Assembly: GCA_029721515.1 (NCBI GenBank)
Contig: CM056556.1
Coordinates: forward strand, 14,466,098 to 14,530,097
Reading direction: 5' to 3'
From: Synanceia verrucosa
Lineage: Eukaryota; Chordata; Actinopteri; Perciformes; Synanceiidae
Length of the DNA stretch: 64,000 nucleotides
Made by a program: the position numbers and the translations under genes. The notes under the pieces are model-generated. The model was not told where the DNA came from and searched no databases. It saw only the letters and a program-made list of their open reading frames with translations. Shown here one piece after another: positions 1-11,596 of this stretch. The stretch's first letter is position 1, and each line of letters opens with the position of its first letter.

Positions 1-2135
1 GCAGCCTTCCCACCTCTGTGCTGCTATTCACAAACTGATGCATGCCGGCATTCCTCCTCTTCCTCCTCCTCCTCCTCCTCCTCACTGGAGTAGGGGGAGC
101 CTCTTGTTTTTCACTGTAAGACCTCTGCTGGTAGTTCAGATAAATACACCCTCAACTTCGACTGTGATGTGATGATTGCTGTGGCTTTATGAGTGTGTTG
201 GCTGAAGTAGGCAGATTTAGCAGAGAGTGTTTCAAGACCTCTTCCTGGTGCGACAGCTTTATTGCTGCCTGCCACTGGACTGATGGTCCTGATGAATGTG
301 TGGGTGGTATGGTGTGTATAACAGGTATTAATGTCACAGTGGTAGATTGCTGAGCCATGATATGAATGGCTCAACTCACCTTGATAAATCTTTAGTAGGG
401 ATCATCTTTATCAATGTTTTCTCATGCTTCAGTCAATCATAATGCGACCATCAGTGATGCTTTGTTTTTTCTGCTGTATTAAATTATATACCAACCACTC
501 AGTCTAGTGAATGTCTTCAATCTGCAGTATAAATGCTCAGAATAAAATATAAGACTTAGTTTCATTTGGCTCTGTTTCCTGTAATAGTGATTTTATTCTC
601 TCTCAAAAGAAAACTTCTACTCTTTAGTGTGTGCAGGAAGCTTCATAAATAAGTAGTTTTTCCATCTTTTTTTGAGTATTTTTAATCAGATTTGATGCAC
701 ATGATTTAATGTGTCATTTTGAAATGCTCGATGAACGCAGTCCTGGGTTCTTGATGCTACAGACTTGCATCTGTTTGTTTAAAGAATCTATAAGAAGTTT
801 GTGTGTAGTGATTTGGAACAAGCAGTTAGTGGACTGTAACATCTCCTTGGCTGTTAGATTTGCCTCTCTGCCTGTTTGTTTTCATTGTTTATTTATGGAG
901 GAGGCAGGCTCATTAGTCATTCAGTGTGACAGTGTAAATGTGTACACAAGAAGTTTGTTCTTTGCCAAGAACTAAAGCACAGCTGAAACCGGCTCACTGC
1001 CAAACTTAAAATTGGCTTTACCCTACCTACAGCCAGAATGGCAGTGTTCTCAAAAAACATGTTTATTCATTTTTTTGGAAACCTAGCCAGGACAGGAATT
1101 GTTGTCTTTTTTGGCAGATTTGTTGTACATCTTTAAGTCCCCAGCAACATCTTTAAATAATGCAGATCCTTTAATGATGTCTATCTAACTTAGTAGTGCC
1201 CCACAAAAAAGAGAGAACAGGAAGAGATAAGGACTCAAATTAATCCCACGCTGTGGTGATACAGGTGTGAAGTGGGAAGGCTTCTTATGGGTGTCAAACA
1301 AAAGTCCAGTTAATATTTTTTAGTAGGTGACTGGAGAGTCGCAGCCCTTCTGAGGGTTGGGTATGAAACTCTTTTAGTTGAAACATCGCTACAAAACAGG
1401 AGCAGCTGTGTCAGAAATTGTCTGGTTCTTCAACTGAAAGCCAGGTGTCAAAACAACTCGTCCCCTTTTTTAGCGTTAAATAACTAATTATTAATAAACT
1501 AAACTCCTTTTTATAGCATCAAATTTCTAATTATTGGTAAACTAAACCCCCATTTATAGCATCAAATAACTGATTATTAATTAACTAAACCCCCTTTTTA
1601 TAGAATCAAATAACTAATTATTAATAAACTAAATCCCCTTTTTATAGCATCAATGAACTCATTATTAGTAAACTAAACACCCTGTTTATAGCATTAAATA
1701 ACTAATTATTAATAAACTAAACACCCTTTTTATAGCATTAAATACCTAATTATTAATAAACTAAACCCTCTTTTATAACATCAAGTTACGAATTAAAACT
1801 AAACTCATCAGTAAATAATAATAAACACAAACACATTGGCGCAAGAAGAACTACTTAAAATCACAGAAACCATCTTTGGGAAAACTGACATAAACTTTTT
1901 GGTTTGGCTTATGTCCCATCGGCTAAAATGGAGTGGATTTCGTGGAGCCAGCCATTCTCCAAACTAATCATTTGACATGCTCAACATAACTTAAATTGTA
2001 GAGGGAGCCGGGGCTCATGATGGCCGCACATCTGAAACCTGTTTAGTCAAACCTGGATGGGTGCACTTTGGTGCTGTCTACGGTGTTTCAGATTTCAGGT
2101 GGTGTTTATCTCAAATGCAACAAATGACAGCATTG
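1..2135. other. Noncoding DNA, probably plekha5 intron
   Basis: Contains a short (TCC)n run at about 56-82 and the minisatellite described separately at 1466-1805. Open frames here are short and without recognisable domains. Intronic status is inferred because plekha5 has no visible 5' exon in the window. Confidence 0.5.
1466..1805. repeat. AT-rich minisatellite, about 45-bp unit, about 7 copies
   Basis: Seven to eight degenerate tandem copies of a unit of roughly 44-48 bases. Each contains ttttatagcatcaaat, then aactaattattaataaact, then a C-run (aaaccccc). Copies differ by point changes and small indels in the C-run. Confidence 0.88.
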
Positions 2136-2138
2136 TAA

Positions 2139-2718
2139 AGCTGCTTTCACATCAAATGCACAAGGCACAGGTACGCCCACGTTGAAAATATTTCAACTTG
2201 GGTGCCGCGCGCTGTTACGTCGCATGCGCCCGTCCAATAGGAGAAATGCCAGGAGCTGCACAGGAAGGGGAGAAAAGACGAAAACCATAGGTGTGTCAAG
2301 GATGAAGGAAAAGCTGATCCTTGCGGTGTCTTAGTTTGGCGAGCTGTGGGATGTGCGATAAATTAGCCTGAAATTAGTGGCACCCAGGTGATTTTTGATC
2401 TCTTTCAGTCAGACTGTGGAACTGCTCCCTGCTCAGTCTGTCGTGGACAAGGCGAAACTCTATCATATCCTGCCTCCCACTCAAAGTGGCATGCACCCAA
2501 ACCCTTCTTGCTGATCTCCCCTCCTCCTCTTCCTCCTCCTCATCAGCATAAATAATGCAAGGGTGCAAATGAAGAGCGCTATCGTTTCAATTTCCCTCCA
2601 CTATCCGTAGCCTAGCAAATAGTTCGTGATGTGCGCTGCTCTGTGCCATGCTCTGTGCCATGCTCTGCGCTGGGTTGTGCCATACCCAGTGCCTTGTGCG
2701 TTTGGTGTGAAAGCAGCT
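2139..2718. mobile_element. PIF/Harbinger-type element, non-autonomous, with TAA target duplication
   Basis: Terminal inverted repeats: left AGCTGCTTTCACATCAAATG from 2139, right end reading TGTGAAAGCAGCT to 2718. The repeat extends about 30 bases, through the gcacaaggcac segment. Both sides carry TAA (2136-2138 and 2719-2721), the 3-bp target duplication expected for PIF/Harbinger. A minus-strand frame at 2374-2568 (RRVWVHATLSGRQ...REQFHSL) resembles the N-terminal part of Harbinger transposases, suggesting derivation from an autonomous copy. The interior is CpG-rich. Confidence 0.82.
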
Positions 2719-2721
2719 TAA

Positions 2722-5011
2722 CTCACGTCTCATATTGTCCCTCTGGAAGTGATCTTCAGGTAAAGCCCTGCGGCCATATTGAGCCAGGAAGTTGCTGGTT
2801 ATGTTCCAGCAATGAATTAACAGAGCTATCCTAGTGATGAGATACTAATAGACTCATGTTGAGAGCTTTCATCAGGTAAAGATGAGCGAGGTATGTGTAT
2901 GTTAGACCAGCGTTTCATTCCTATACTCCCACATCTCATTGCAACGCCACACACAAACTGACAAAATAAACCTCAGCTCAGTGCTGGAGGATTTTGGGCA
3001 TTAGTGTGTTCTGCTAAGCCTCAGTTTTCCTGCTAATTGTGCATTAATTATCACCATCAATATGAAACACCGAGGCTGTGCATTATGAACCTCAATCACA
3101 CGCATATTGCTTGCCTCCAGATACATAATTAACAGTCTAAAGGTGTACAAGATTTAATTTCCCTCCTGGCTGAATACACTGACTGTGCGTGACCTGACGT
3201 GACATCACCAATAACCAACACAGGGATTGATTAGTGTGTGAGCACTTTTCTCTTGACTTACACAGGACTATCGTAGCTTAATCACTGCTTGGGAGAAAAA
3301 GCATGAGGGGCAACAGGCGAACAGACATGGACATGCATTATAATAAATCAGCACCAAATGTTGCTGTTTTAATCAAACTGCTCTTTTCTTTTCTTCAGTT
3401 TCCCTCAGGATTAATAAAAGTACCTATGTATCTAATATCTATCACTGTAATTACGTTTAAATATCCATAATAACATTTCTCCCGCTGTAAAATATTCTTA
3501 CCAGCAGAAATTGTATCTCAAGATATCTACTACTTTGATTGTACAAGTCGAAACGAAATTTAAGATATCATTAAAGAAGTAATAAGTCGCATTTAATTGC
3601 AAGACTGGATAGGAATTGCAGATATCTGTGCTTTAATTCTTCCTAGTCGTTTCATTTCATATTATCCACAACTGTCATTTAAATAGCCACATATTTCTTC
3701 CCAAGAAAAATACTGTCACCTTTGCCATCCATACTGCATTTTTTTAATATCTGCAATATAATGATTGCAAGGAGAAAATCATGCAAGATATCTACAGTCC
3801 AATTGTTACTCATCATAACTGTGAGCCATTTTCGCATAATTATAATGATATTGTAATTATCTTTTTGGATCTCCAGAACACATCCGATATTTGATGTTGC
3901 ATTGTTTCTTTTTATAATTGTAGTTGTAGATATTTGAAAGTGCATTTCTATTAGTCAAATGCCAAATTGTGGATATCCGTAATGTAATTAATTTTATGAG
4001 TCAAAATGTATCTTGCCTATTCAAAATTGCATGACGGATATCTCAAATGGTTATTCATTTTGGAATTAAAATTAGGACTACTAACAATTGGATTGTAGTT
4101 ATCTGAAATGCAATTTTGGATATCTGAAATTAGAATTAAGAGCCCAATACACGTGAATGGCAAAAATGACAAAACATTACTATGAAGAATGTCATTGCAA
4201 ATATCTGAAATGTTTATTTTGACTAAGAATAATTGAATTACAGATAAATGCAATGCATGTACATTCTAGCTTTTAATTATTAAAAAAGAATTGCCCTAGT
4301 ACAGCTCTGTTGCTTCCTGTGTGCTTCAGTGGTTTTCGTGTAATCTTTAACAGTCATGCTCTATCAATGGCACAATATGCATGAGGATATTGAATCATGC
4401 AGTATTGCTCAAGGTGATCAAACACTCTGATAATGCAACTAGTATCACAGGGCTTTGCTGACAGATGGCTCGCTCATGTTAATAACATATAGGTGTTTCT
4501 GGGGTTCATTTCCTAGTTTGCAGTAAGGTGCAGTATTGTTTGGCACCAGTACTGTGAATGTAAATGAAGCTTTTATGTAATTTAATTTTTCTCTTCACCT
4601 CCAGAGATTTTCTTCTCGTGTGACCTAACAAGGTTTGACATTTCTTTTTTAACTGAGTTAGGAGACTTGCTTTTATTTTTTAGAAAGCATTGTCTGTTAT
4701 TTCATAAAGAACAAAGTGTCTGAAGCTGCCTTGTGGTTAATAGCTGCAGAACAGAACTGAGTTCCTCTGCCCTTTAAGTGGATCTCAATAACCACCTCAT
4801 CTTACAATCAGTCTCATTTGTACAGAAGGGGAAATCAATCACAGTCTGTTAGGAACAAGTTTGTTTCTGTCTGCAGAAATTTCCCTTTTCCATCTCACTC
4901 TCTTCAAGGTCAGCCTGATGCTGCCTTTATCCCCCAAAAACTACACTAAAGATGATTCTGATTATCCATGAGTCATGGAAGTCTGCTAATCCTGTTTACA
5001 TGTGTTTTGTA
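2722..5011. other. Noncoding AT-rich DNA
   Basis: No exon recognised. Includes the GATATC-rich degenerate repeat at 3440-4262. The stretch near 3000-3130 has many homeodomain-type ATTA cores (gctaattgtgcattaattatc) and could be a regulatory element, but sequence alone cannot show this. Confidence 0.4.
3500..4262. repeat. Degenerate tandem repeat rich in GATATC(TGAAAT)
   Basis: The words agatatct, ggatatctgaaat, aaatatctgaaatg and relatives recur at irregular spacings of about 45-60 bases, alternating with aattg/caatt and gacta words. The copies are too diverged to fix a unit by eye. It looks like an old minisatellite or the remains of one. Confidence 0.55.
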
Positions 5012-5013
5012 TA

Positions 5014-6055
5014 CACTATATTGCCAAAAGTATTCGCTCACCAGCCTTGACTCGCATTTGAACTTAAGTGACATCCCATTCCTAATCCATAGCGTTTACT
5101 ATGACTTCGGTCCACCTTTTGCAGCTATAACAGCCTCAACTCTTCTGGGAAGGCTGTCCACAAGGTTTCGAAGTGTGTTTATGGGAATTTTTGACCATTC
5201 TTCCAGAAGCGTATTTGTGAGGTCACACACTGATGTTGGACGAGAAGGTCTGGCTCTCAGTCTCCTCTCTAATTCATCCCAAAGGTGTTCTATCGGGTTG
5301 AGGTCAGGACTCTGTGCAGGACAGTCAAGTTCATCCACACCAGACTCTTTCATCCATGTCTTTATGGACCTTTCTTTGTGCACTGGTGCACAGTCATGTT
5401 GGAAGAGGAAGGGGCCAGCTCCAAACTGTTCCCACAAAGTTGGGAGCATGGAATTGTCCATAATGTCTTGGTATGCTGAAGCATTCAGAGTTCCTTTCAC
5501 TGTAACTAAGGGGCCAAGCCCAGCTCCTGAAAAATAACCCCACACCATTTGGCAACCGCCAAACCCAGACTCGTCCATCAGATTGCCAGATGGAGAAGCG
5601 TGATTCGTCACTCCAGAATCTCCACTGCTCTAGAGTCCAGTGGTGGCATGCTTTACACCACTGCATCTGATGCTTTGCAATGCACTTGGTGATGTATGGC
5701 CATTCCATGAAGCTCTGACCCCGCTCCGTCAGTTTACGTGGTCTACCACTTCGTGGCTGAGTTGTTGTTGTTCCCAAACACTTCCACATTCTTACAATAC
5801 AGCTGACAGTTGACTGTGGAATATTTAGGAGCGAGGAAATTTCACAACTGGATTTGTTGCACAGGTGGCATCCTATCACAGTTCCACACTGGAATTCACT
5901 GAGCTCCTGAGAGCGACCCATTCTTTCACAAATGTTTGTAAAAGCAGTCTGTATGCCTAGGTGCTTGATTTTATACACCTGTGGCCATGGAAGTGATTGG
6001 AACACCTGATTCTGATTATTTGGAAGGGTGGGTGAATACTTCTGGCAATATAGTG
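5014..6055 (-). mobile_element. Tc1-like DNA transposon, internally deleted and frameshifted
   Basis: Terminal inverted repeats start CACTATATTGCCAAAAGTAT (5014) and, on the opposite strand, CACTATATTGCCAGAAGTAT (ending 6055). They are flanked by TA at 5012-5013 and 6056-6057. At about 1.04 kb it is shorter than a full Tc1-like copy of about 1.6 kb. Confidence 0.93.
5099..5929 (-). pseudogene. Broken Tc1-like transposase
   Basis: On the minus strand: N-terminal helix-turn-helix part MGRSQELSEFQCGTVIGCHL through RSGRPRKLTERGQ. It jumps to the SDESRFSIWQSDGRVWVWR block, then changes frame into MVWGYFSGAGLGPLVTVKG, FLFQHDCAPVHK and SPDLNPIEHLWDELERRLRA, ending GGPKS. The DDE catalytic residues are still visible as D in SDES, D in QHDCAP and E in PIEHLWDE. 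The region between the DNA-binding part and the first catalytic Asp is missing, and there is a frameshift around 5560-5580. Not functional. Confidence 0.9.
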
Positions 6056-6057
6056 TA

Positions 6058-7917
6058 TATAAAGGCCCATGTGGGTATGTGAGGCAAGTTTTTCCCTGCT
6101 GCCGCACTCCAATCAACAGTAATGGATGGAGAAGAGGACTGAAATCAGACGTTTAAGATGGATTTGAATTTATTTTTGATAAGTCTTTTTCACTTACATT
6201 GTATTTTACTGGAAAACAACAGTTAACATATTCTGTGGTGACATATAGTTTATCCCCTGTTTTTCCTGCAAGACATGTTTGACTTTGAGAGGAAGGTGGC
6301 TGATGGCTTGGCTTTAATCTCCTGTCTGAACTGTGACCGATTCTTCTCTTATAAATATGATCCATAACTCAGGAAAATGCATACCTAAATTGTGGCACAT
6401 CCCAAATTGCAGTATATGCCAGCAGTGAATACATTTGTCCATTAGTATATTTTACTAATTTAACTTTAAAGGTACCCTAGACGATAACCAAAGCATTAAT
6501 ATAACAGCAAACAACTGTTGTGAATGAAAAGAATGATTGAGATTATTGAAAATGAAGTCACTTTCCATCTGTGTGTTGTAATCCAAAACTTCTCAGTGCT
6601 TTGTTAACATCATCAGACCCTTTAGTACTTATTTTTGCTAGCTTGGCCGCTCATCACTGTTGCCAACCAATGGCGCCATTGCAGGGGCGTAGCTCCGTCC
6701 ACAGTGTTTGTACTGTTTGCCGGCTCAGGCGTTATCATGTTGTGAGCCGTGCAATGGTGATAAAACTCTCTCCCAATCCCACATTTAGCACCTTTAAATT
6801 AAAACCCTGACCTCTGATAAGTTGCTGCTGATGGCTATTCAAGACTAGCTGCAGCTACTCCACGATACACATGCATGCTTTTCTTCACTGGAACGATTTT
6901 ATGGTGAGAAAAATAGGAATGAGAGAGAAAAGAAGAGTAAGAGAAAGAGAAAGTTAAGATAAGCAGGGAAACCCTGGAGGCTTCAAGCCATTTGGTCTTT
7001 ACACACCGGCACCTTGGCAGCACGTCTTCTGTCTTTATTTGTGATATTGATGTATGATATATCAAGGCACAGCTGAGGCCTGGAGAAAAACAGCAGTGTC
7101 TCTCTATTGTTTACAGACACTTAGTTACATGACTGTTTACCTCCCACTGAAATGATGTGGTTCTCCAGCTGAGTGGGATGCAGCTAGAATAAGATCCAGC
7201 ACCTTGTAATCCATTTTTCTCCTCTCTGAGCAAGGTGGCGTGACACTGTATTTGATAAAGCAAGCAGATGTCTATGGGCTTTATGTGATTGTCAGAGGGA
7301 CTGTGACATCTGTTCTACACTCTACTAGCCTGGGCCTGCCCATATCTCCGGTGACGCTTCACAAAATTTTGTGACCAAGTCAGTCTGGCCAAGCTGCCGT
7401 TCTCTTCGATTTCAGATTCACCTACAAATGGGAACCAATGAAAATCTAGCATTTGAAATGGCTCGATTGGGGGCATGTTTAAGGCAATGACGCGCTAGTT
7501 CTTTGGATCAGTTTTCGCCGCTATGCATACGTCAGAGGAAGGAGTGGTCTGATTGGTTGAAGCTTCGTCCAATAGCACACAGAGGCATTTGCTAGACGTG
7601 GGTTAAGCCTGCCCTCTGCAAACTTTTCTGTAGTTTTTTTCATTTGTAAGTCAATGGTGTGAGGAACAAGGGTGCCATATACTGCAGGTTGGCCACAAAT
7701 AAGATCAGGGATGGAAACGACCAATACTAGCTGTGACTTTTCATTACAGGGTGAGAGTGACCCGGCTGGACCTTGGACTTTAGCAGCAGATTCAGTCTCT
7801 GTATTGAGCAATTTTAGTCGATTCAGACATGGGAAGTTGACCTGTGAGATTTGTGATGTGTCAAAATTGGCTCTGTTAAAATTTTCCTCATGAAAGGAAT
7901 CTTTTGCCAAGCCTTAG

Positions 7918-7969
<52 letters not shown>

Positions 7970-9250
7970 CCGTGTGTCCGATGTGTCCGATGTGTCATTT
8001 GCTCAGGCTCACTCTAACTGTAATTCTGTATCAGATAAAACACAAACTACAAATAATTTAGTCTGGTTACTGTTAAAAATACTTTTTTTCTTCTATGTCA
8101 CATTAAGCTGATGAATAATTTAAGAGTATGGTAATTACTCAGTATATATGGTTAACCAAAAAGCGGTTTTCAGCCCAAATGTTGTTGCATTTTCATCCAG
8201 CACTGCCATTAGCAGAAACAGTTGCACATCTGAAAAGAGTTGCAGCAGAAAGATAAAAGGAACTTTGATCTGAATTATTTTGAGGTTTCCTCATTTGATA
8301 GATTGCATTTTCTGAAAATTAAATATGGGCTATTCTTTGATCAAAGTTTAGTTTCTGACATTGTCTCATTGAGTTTTAAGCATGTGTCTGTTCTTTCATC
8401 TCAATAATCTTTTTGCCTCTGGGAGTTAAATACACACAAAAGTATGGTCGTGTGAAAGATGAAGATAAAACCCATTCACATGTTCATGTCAGATGTATGT
8501 CGTCTGTGGTTTGTTTTTCTTGTCTTTTGTAACAATAGCATCCTAAATACCAGTCTTACCTTTTTTATTTGGTTTGCATCTGACCAGGCAAAAAAGACTA
8601 GGAAAACATGTTTGCATGTACTTCCATACTGACATTATAATCACTAACTGCATATGGTATGTTCTGTTATGCTGTGATGTGTATTTTTCACAAAAATAAC
8701 CACAAAACATCATTTTCATTTAATGTCCAGATTAGTGTGGGCAATCTCATGGCTGACAGCTGGCAAGAAGCTGGTATTGGATATTTGCTTGTGAGGGGGA
8801 AAAATGTCTCATTTCTGCATTGGATTTGTGTCTGTCTATCTGTAAGCCTTCTCTCCTAAACATAGACGAGTCTTCCCAGTCAAGCAGCTGTGCTCACAAA
8901 TCTCCTGCTTTGTGATTTCTTTGATGAATGTGCACAGATTTACTGAGATCATCCAAGGCCTCCTGTTATGTGGGGTTAATTGTTTATGCCTGCATGCTCA
9001 TCTCCAGAAAGGGTTTTTCTTTGTATGCTTTTCCAGCTGCAGGGTTAACTGACTGTGCTGCTGAAAATGAGAAATAAGCATTGAGATTAAGGCCAGATGT
9101 CAGCCTGCATGCTATTAACAAAGTGTAACTACTGGTTTTATCCAACAGAGGGCCTCAGCATAACATGGTCCATGTTATAGTCCCAGTATTAAAATTCAAA
9201 CATGACAGTAAAAGAAAGGAGTTGTGTGTGTTGCATCCATACTGTCTATT
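6058..9250. other. Noncoding DNA with repeat-like segments
   Basis: Possible short inverted-repeat element at about 6466-6805 (ctttaaaggtac near the left, gcacctttaaa near the right). Segment 7320-7650 has the look of a fish dispersed element (GC-richer, gtctgattggttgaagcttcgtccaat). A (TG)n tract lies at 7919-7965. No exons recognised. Confidence 0.4.
7919..7965. repeat. (TG)n microsatellite
   Basis: Uninterrupted TG dinucleotides, about 23 units, followed by a short gtgtccgat imperfect repeat. Confidence 0.97.
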
Positions 9251-9254
9251 CCGT

Positions 9255-9606
9255 CCATCCATTCATCCATCCATCTACCGCTTATCCTCACATAGGGTCA
9301 CAGGGGGACTGGAGCCTATCCCAGCTATGTCAGGGTAAGAGGCAGGGTACACCCTGGACAAGTCGCCACCTCATCGCAGGGCGCATAGAGACAGACAACC
9401 ACTCACACTCACATTCACACCTATAGGCAATTTAAATTAGCGAATTAACCTAATCCCCATGCATGTTTTTGGATGGTGGGAGGAAGACGGAGTACCCGGA
9501 GAGAGCCCACACAGACACGGGGAGAAAGAGAAAGGCCCCGGCCGGGAATCAAACCCGGTACCTTCTTGCTGTGAGGCGACAGTTCTAACCACTATACCAC
9601 CGTACC
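9255..9606 (-). repeat. tRNA-derived SINE, full-length type with A and B boxes
   Basis: Read on the minus strand, a tRNA-like head carries an A box TGGTATAGTGG (complement of 9589-9599) and a B box GGTTTGATTCC (complement of 9545-9555, one mismatch to consensus). This head is followed by the long conserved teleost repeat body and a GGATGGATGGAT tail (9255-9275 on the plus strand). It shares the body with the copy at 11295-11586. Confidence 0.85.
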
Positions 9607-11284
9607 GTTGTTTATGCCAAATGTGATATTTCCTCTCAAGGACCACGTCATTTATTATTATATAGCTTTATTTCATAGTATTATTTTAGCCTAGTTGCTA
9701 CTATTGCATTTTATATCACTGTATTTGTACTTCTTCATCCACTTCTACCAAAGAAGCAGTTCTGTTACTCATTTTGACTCACTTAAGTATATTGAAAGTT
9801 TATTATACTCTTGATGTTTGTGTAACTAATGCTTTTAGCCATTGGAGGGCAGTGTTGGAATTTGGCCACAACATCCTCCTCTGTTACAGAGTGTGAGTGT
9901 GTTTTGTTTGAGTGTAAAAGAAGAGGTTTACACTGCTTGTTAGGTAATGTTGTGCACTCTTACTCACAGCACATCTTTTCCTCCTCATCCCCACTTTTTG
10001 TGCTTGTTGCATTGTCACTCTAGGTAAGTGGCACTTGAAAATAAAAAGCCTTACCTCCGCCAAGAGTAGGAGGATGACTGAGTGTGTTTCACCTTGAGGT
10101 GTTTACAGTGGAGCGTGGTGTCCAACTGGGAACATTTCTTCCTACTGTCTTACCGCTCACTGCTTCTCACATAGCTGCTAACTCTAGTTTTATGGAAATT
10201 GCCCTGTGCATGCTGCCCATGCTGCTGTAGAAACTGTTTCTTGATATCATTTTGCAACCCTGTAATTTTAAAGTGGGCAGCATTTTTCCTGTAGGTTTTT
10301 ATTCTGTTTTTTTGCAGTTCAGTGAGCCAGGTTGAATGATTCACCCAAATCCCTGCTTCGCATTCCCCTGTCTTTCCATGTAATTCCCTCCCTCCTTCTT
10401 ATAATCTATGTGCTTGTCAGGATTGCCTTTGTGACCTCTTATTCCTCTTCACCTGACACATGCAGTTGTTGGTCAGTGGGCTGCAACCAGGAGGGAGCTG
10501 CAGCTGAAAAATGTACAACAGACTTTGTGGGATCTGTTTTTATGAAACAATGTCAACCCTATACGGTTATTCTGAATAAGCTGGACCTGACTGCTTGTTT
10601 GTAGGCATGCTGAGCACTAAGGTAACAGGATTTAAACCCTGATAGAAGAAGCTTGTTGTTCTTTTGCTCAGAAGATTTGAGTAATGCAGCTGCACCTACA
10701 AAAACAGCAGCGGGGGACCTAAGAGGAGGCACTCCCTGTAAAAGTGATGAAAATTTGGCCTCTCCCTTTTGATGAGTCTTTGGAAATACTTGAGCCTGTC
10801 TCAGAAATGATAAAAGCTTTACAAACTACTTCATGCTGTGAAGTCAGAGTGAAACGTTGTTGATCTGAATCGGGAATATGAGGGTGGATGACAAGAGGAA
10901 AGATAACGTGTGATGAACGTCACTGACTCGGTTGACTGCCCAGCACTGAAAGCTGCCCTCAATTTGTCAGCTGTGTCGTCCCCTGCACACACCCAGCTCT
11001 TGGTGAAGACTGGCATTGATTGGCCTCATTTCAAATGTGGATTAACAGGGTGTTGTAGTATGTCAAAAAAGGATGTGGGAAAATTCAATGGAGACAAAGT
11101 TTTGGGATGCACCCAGGCCCCGTACTCTTCTATTATTTATTAGCAGTACTCGCAAGTTTATGCACCTTGTACTAAAAATAGCCAATAAGTACAAACTGGA
11201 TGCGTACATATGAGGTACAAATACATAAGTTTGTTATTCTCCCTGTACTACTCTAAAACTTGCTGACAGACCAAATGTCTCAAA
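9607..11284. other. Noncoding DNA
   Basis: No exon, RNA gene or clear repeat recognised between the two SINE copies. Confidence 0.5.
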
Positions 11285-11294
11285 GTACCATGAT

Positions 11295-11586
11295 CCATCC
11301 ATCCATTATCTACCGCTTATCCTCATAGGGTCGCGGGGGGGCTGGAGCCTATCCCAGCTGTCTTAGGGCGGAAGGCAGGGTACACCCTGGACAAGTCGCC
11401 ACCTCATCGCAGGACACATAGAGACAGTCAACCACTCACACTCACATTCACACCTACGGTCAATTTAAATTAGCCAATTAACCTAATCCCCATGCATGTT
11501 TTTGGATGGTGGGAGGAAGCCGGAGTACCCGGAGAGAACCCACGCAGACACGGGGAGAACATGCAAACTCCACACAGAAAGGCCCC
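11295..11586 (-). repeat. Second SINE copy, head-truncated, with 10-bp target duplication
   Basis: Same body and GGAT-type tail as the copy at 9255, but ends within the body without the tRNA-like head. It is bracketed by the direct repeat GTACCATGAT at 11285-11294 and 11587-11596. A 5' truncation plus target duplication is the signature of LINE-driven target-primed insertion. Confidence 0.9.
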
Positions 11587-11596
11587 GTACCATGAT

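Noticed and set aside
4968..5537. 189-codon plus-strand open frame starting MSHGSLL
   Set aside because: It is the antisense shadow of the Tc1-like transposase and its inverted repeat.
7521..7910. 129-codon minus-strand open frame
   Set aside because: No domain recognised; it runs from a repeat-like segment into the (TG)n border, has no splice signals matching a gene, and more likely reflects dispersed repeat sequence.
9530..9606. Possible genuine tRNA gene
   Set aside because: A and B boxes are present but the sequence is continuous with the SINE body and lacks a convincing full cloverleaf and terminator; it is a tRNA-derived SINE head.
9437..9646. Protein-like minus-strand frame in the SINE (…GGIVVRTVASQQEGTGFDSRPG…)
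   Set aside because: It is translation of the tRNA-like head and repeat body, a frequent false protein in fish annotations.
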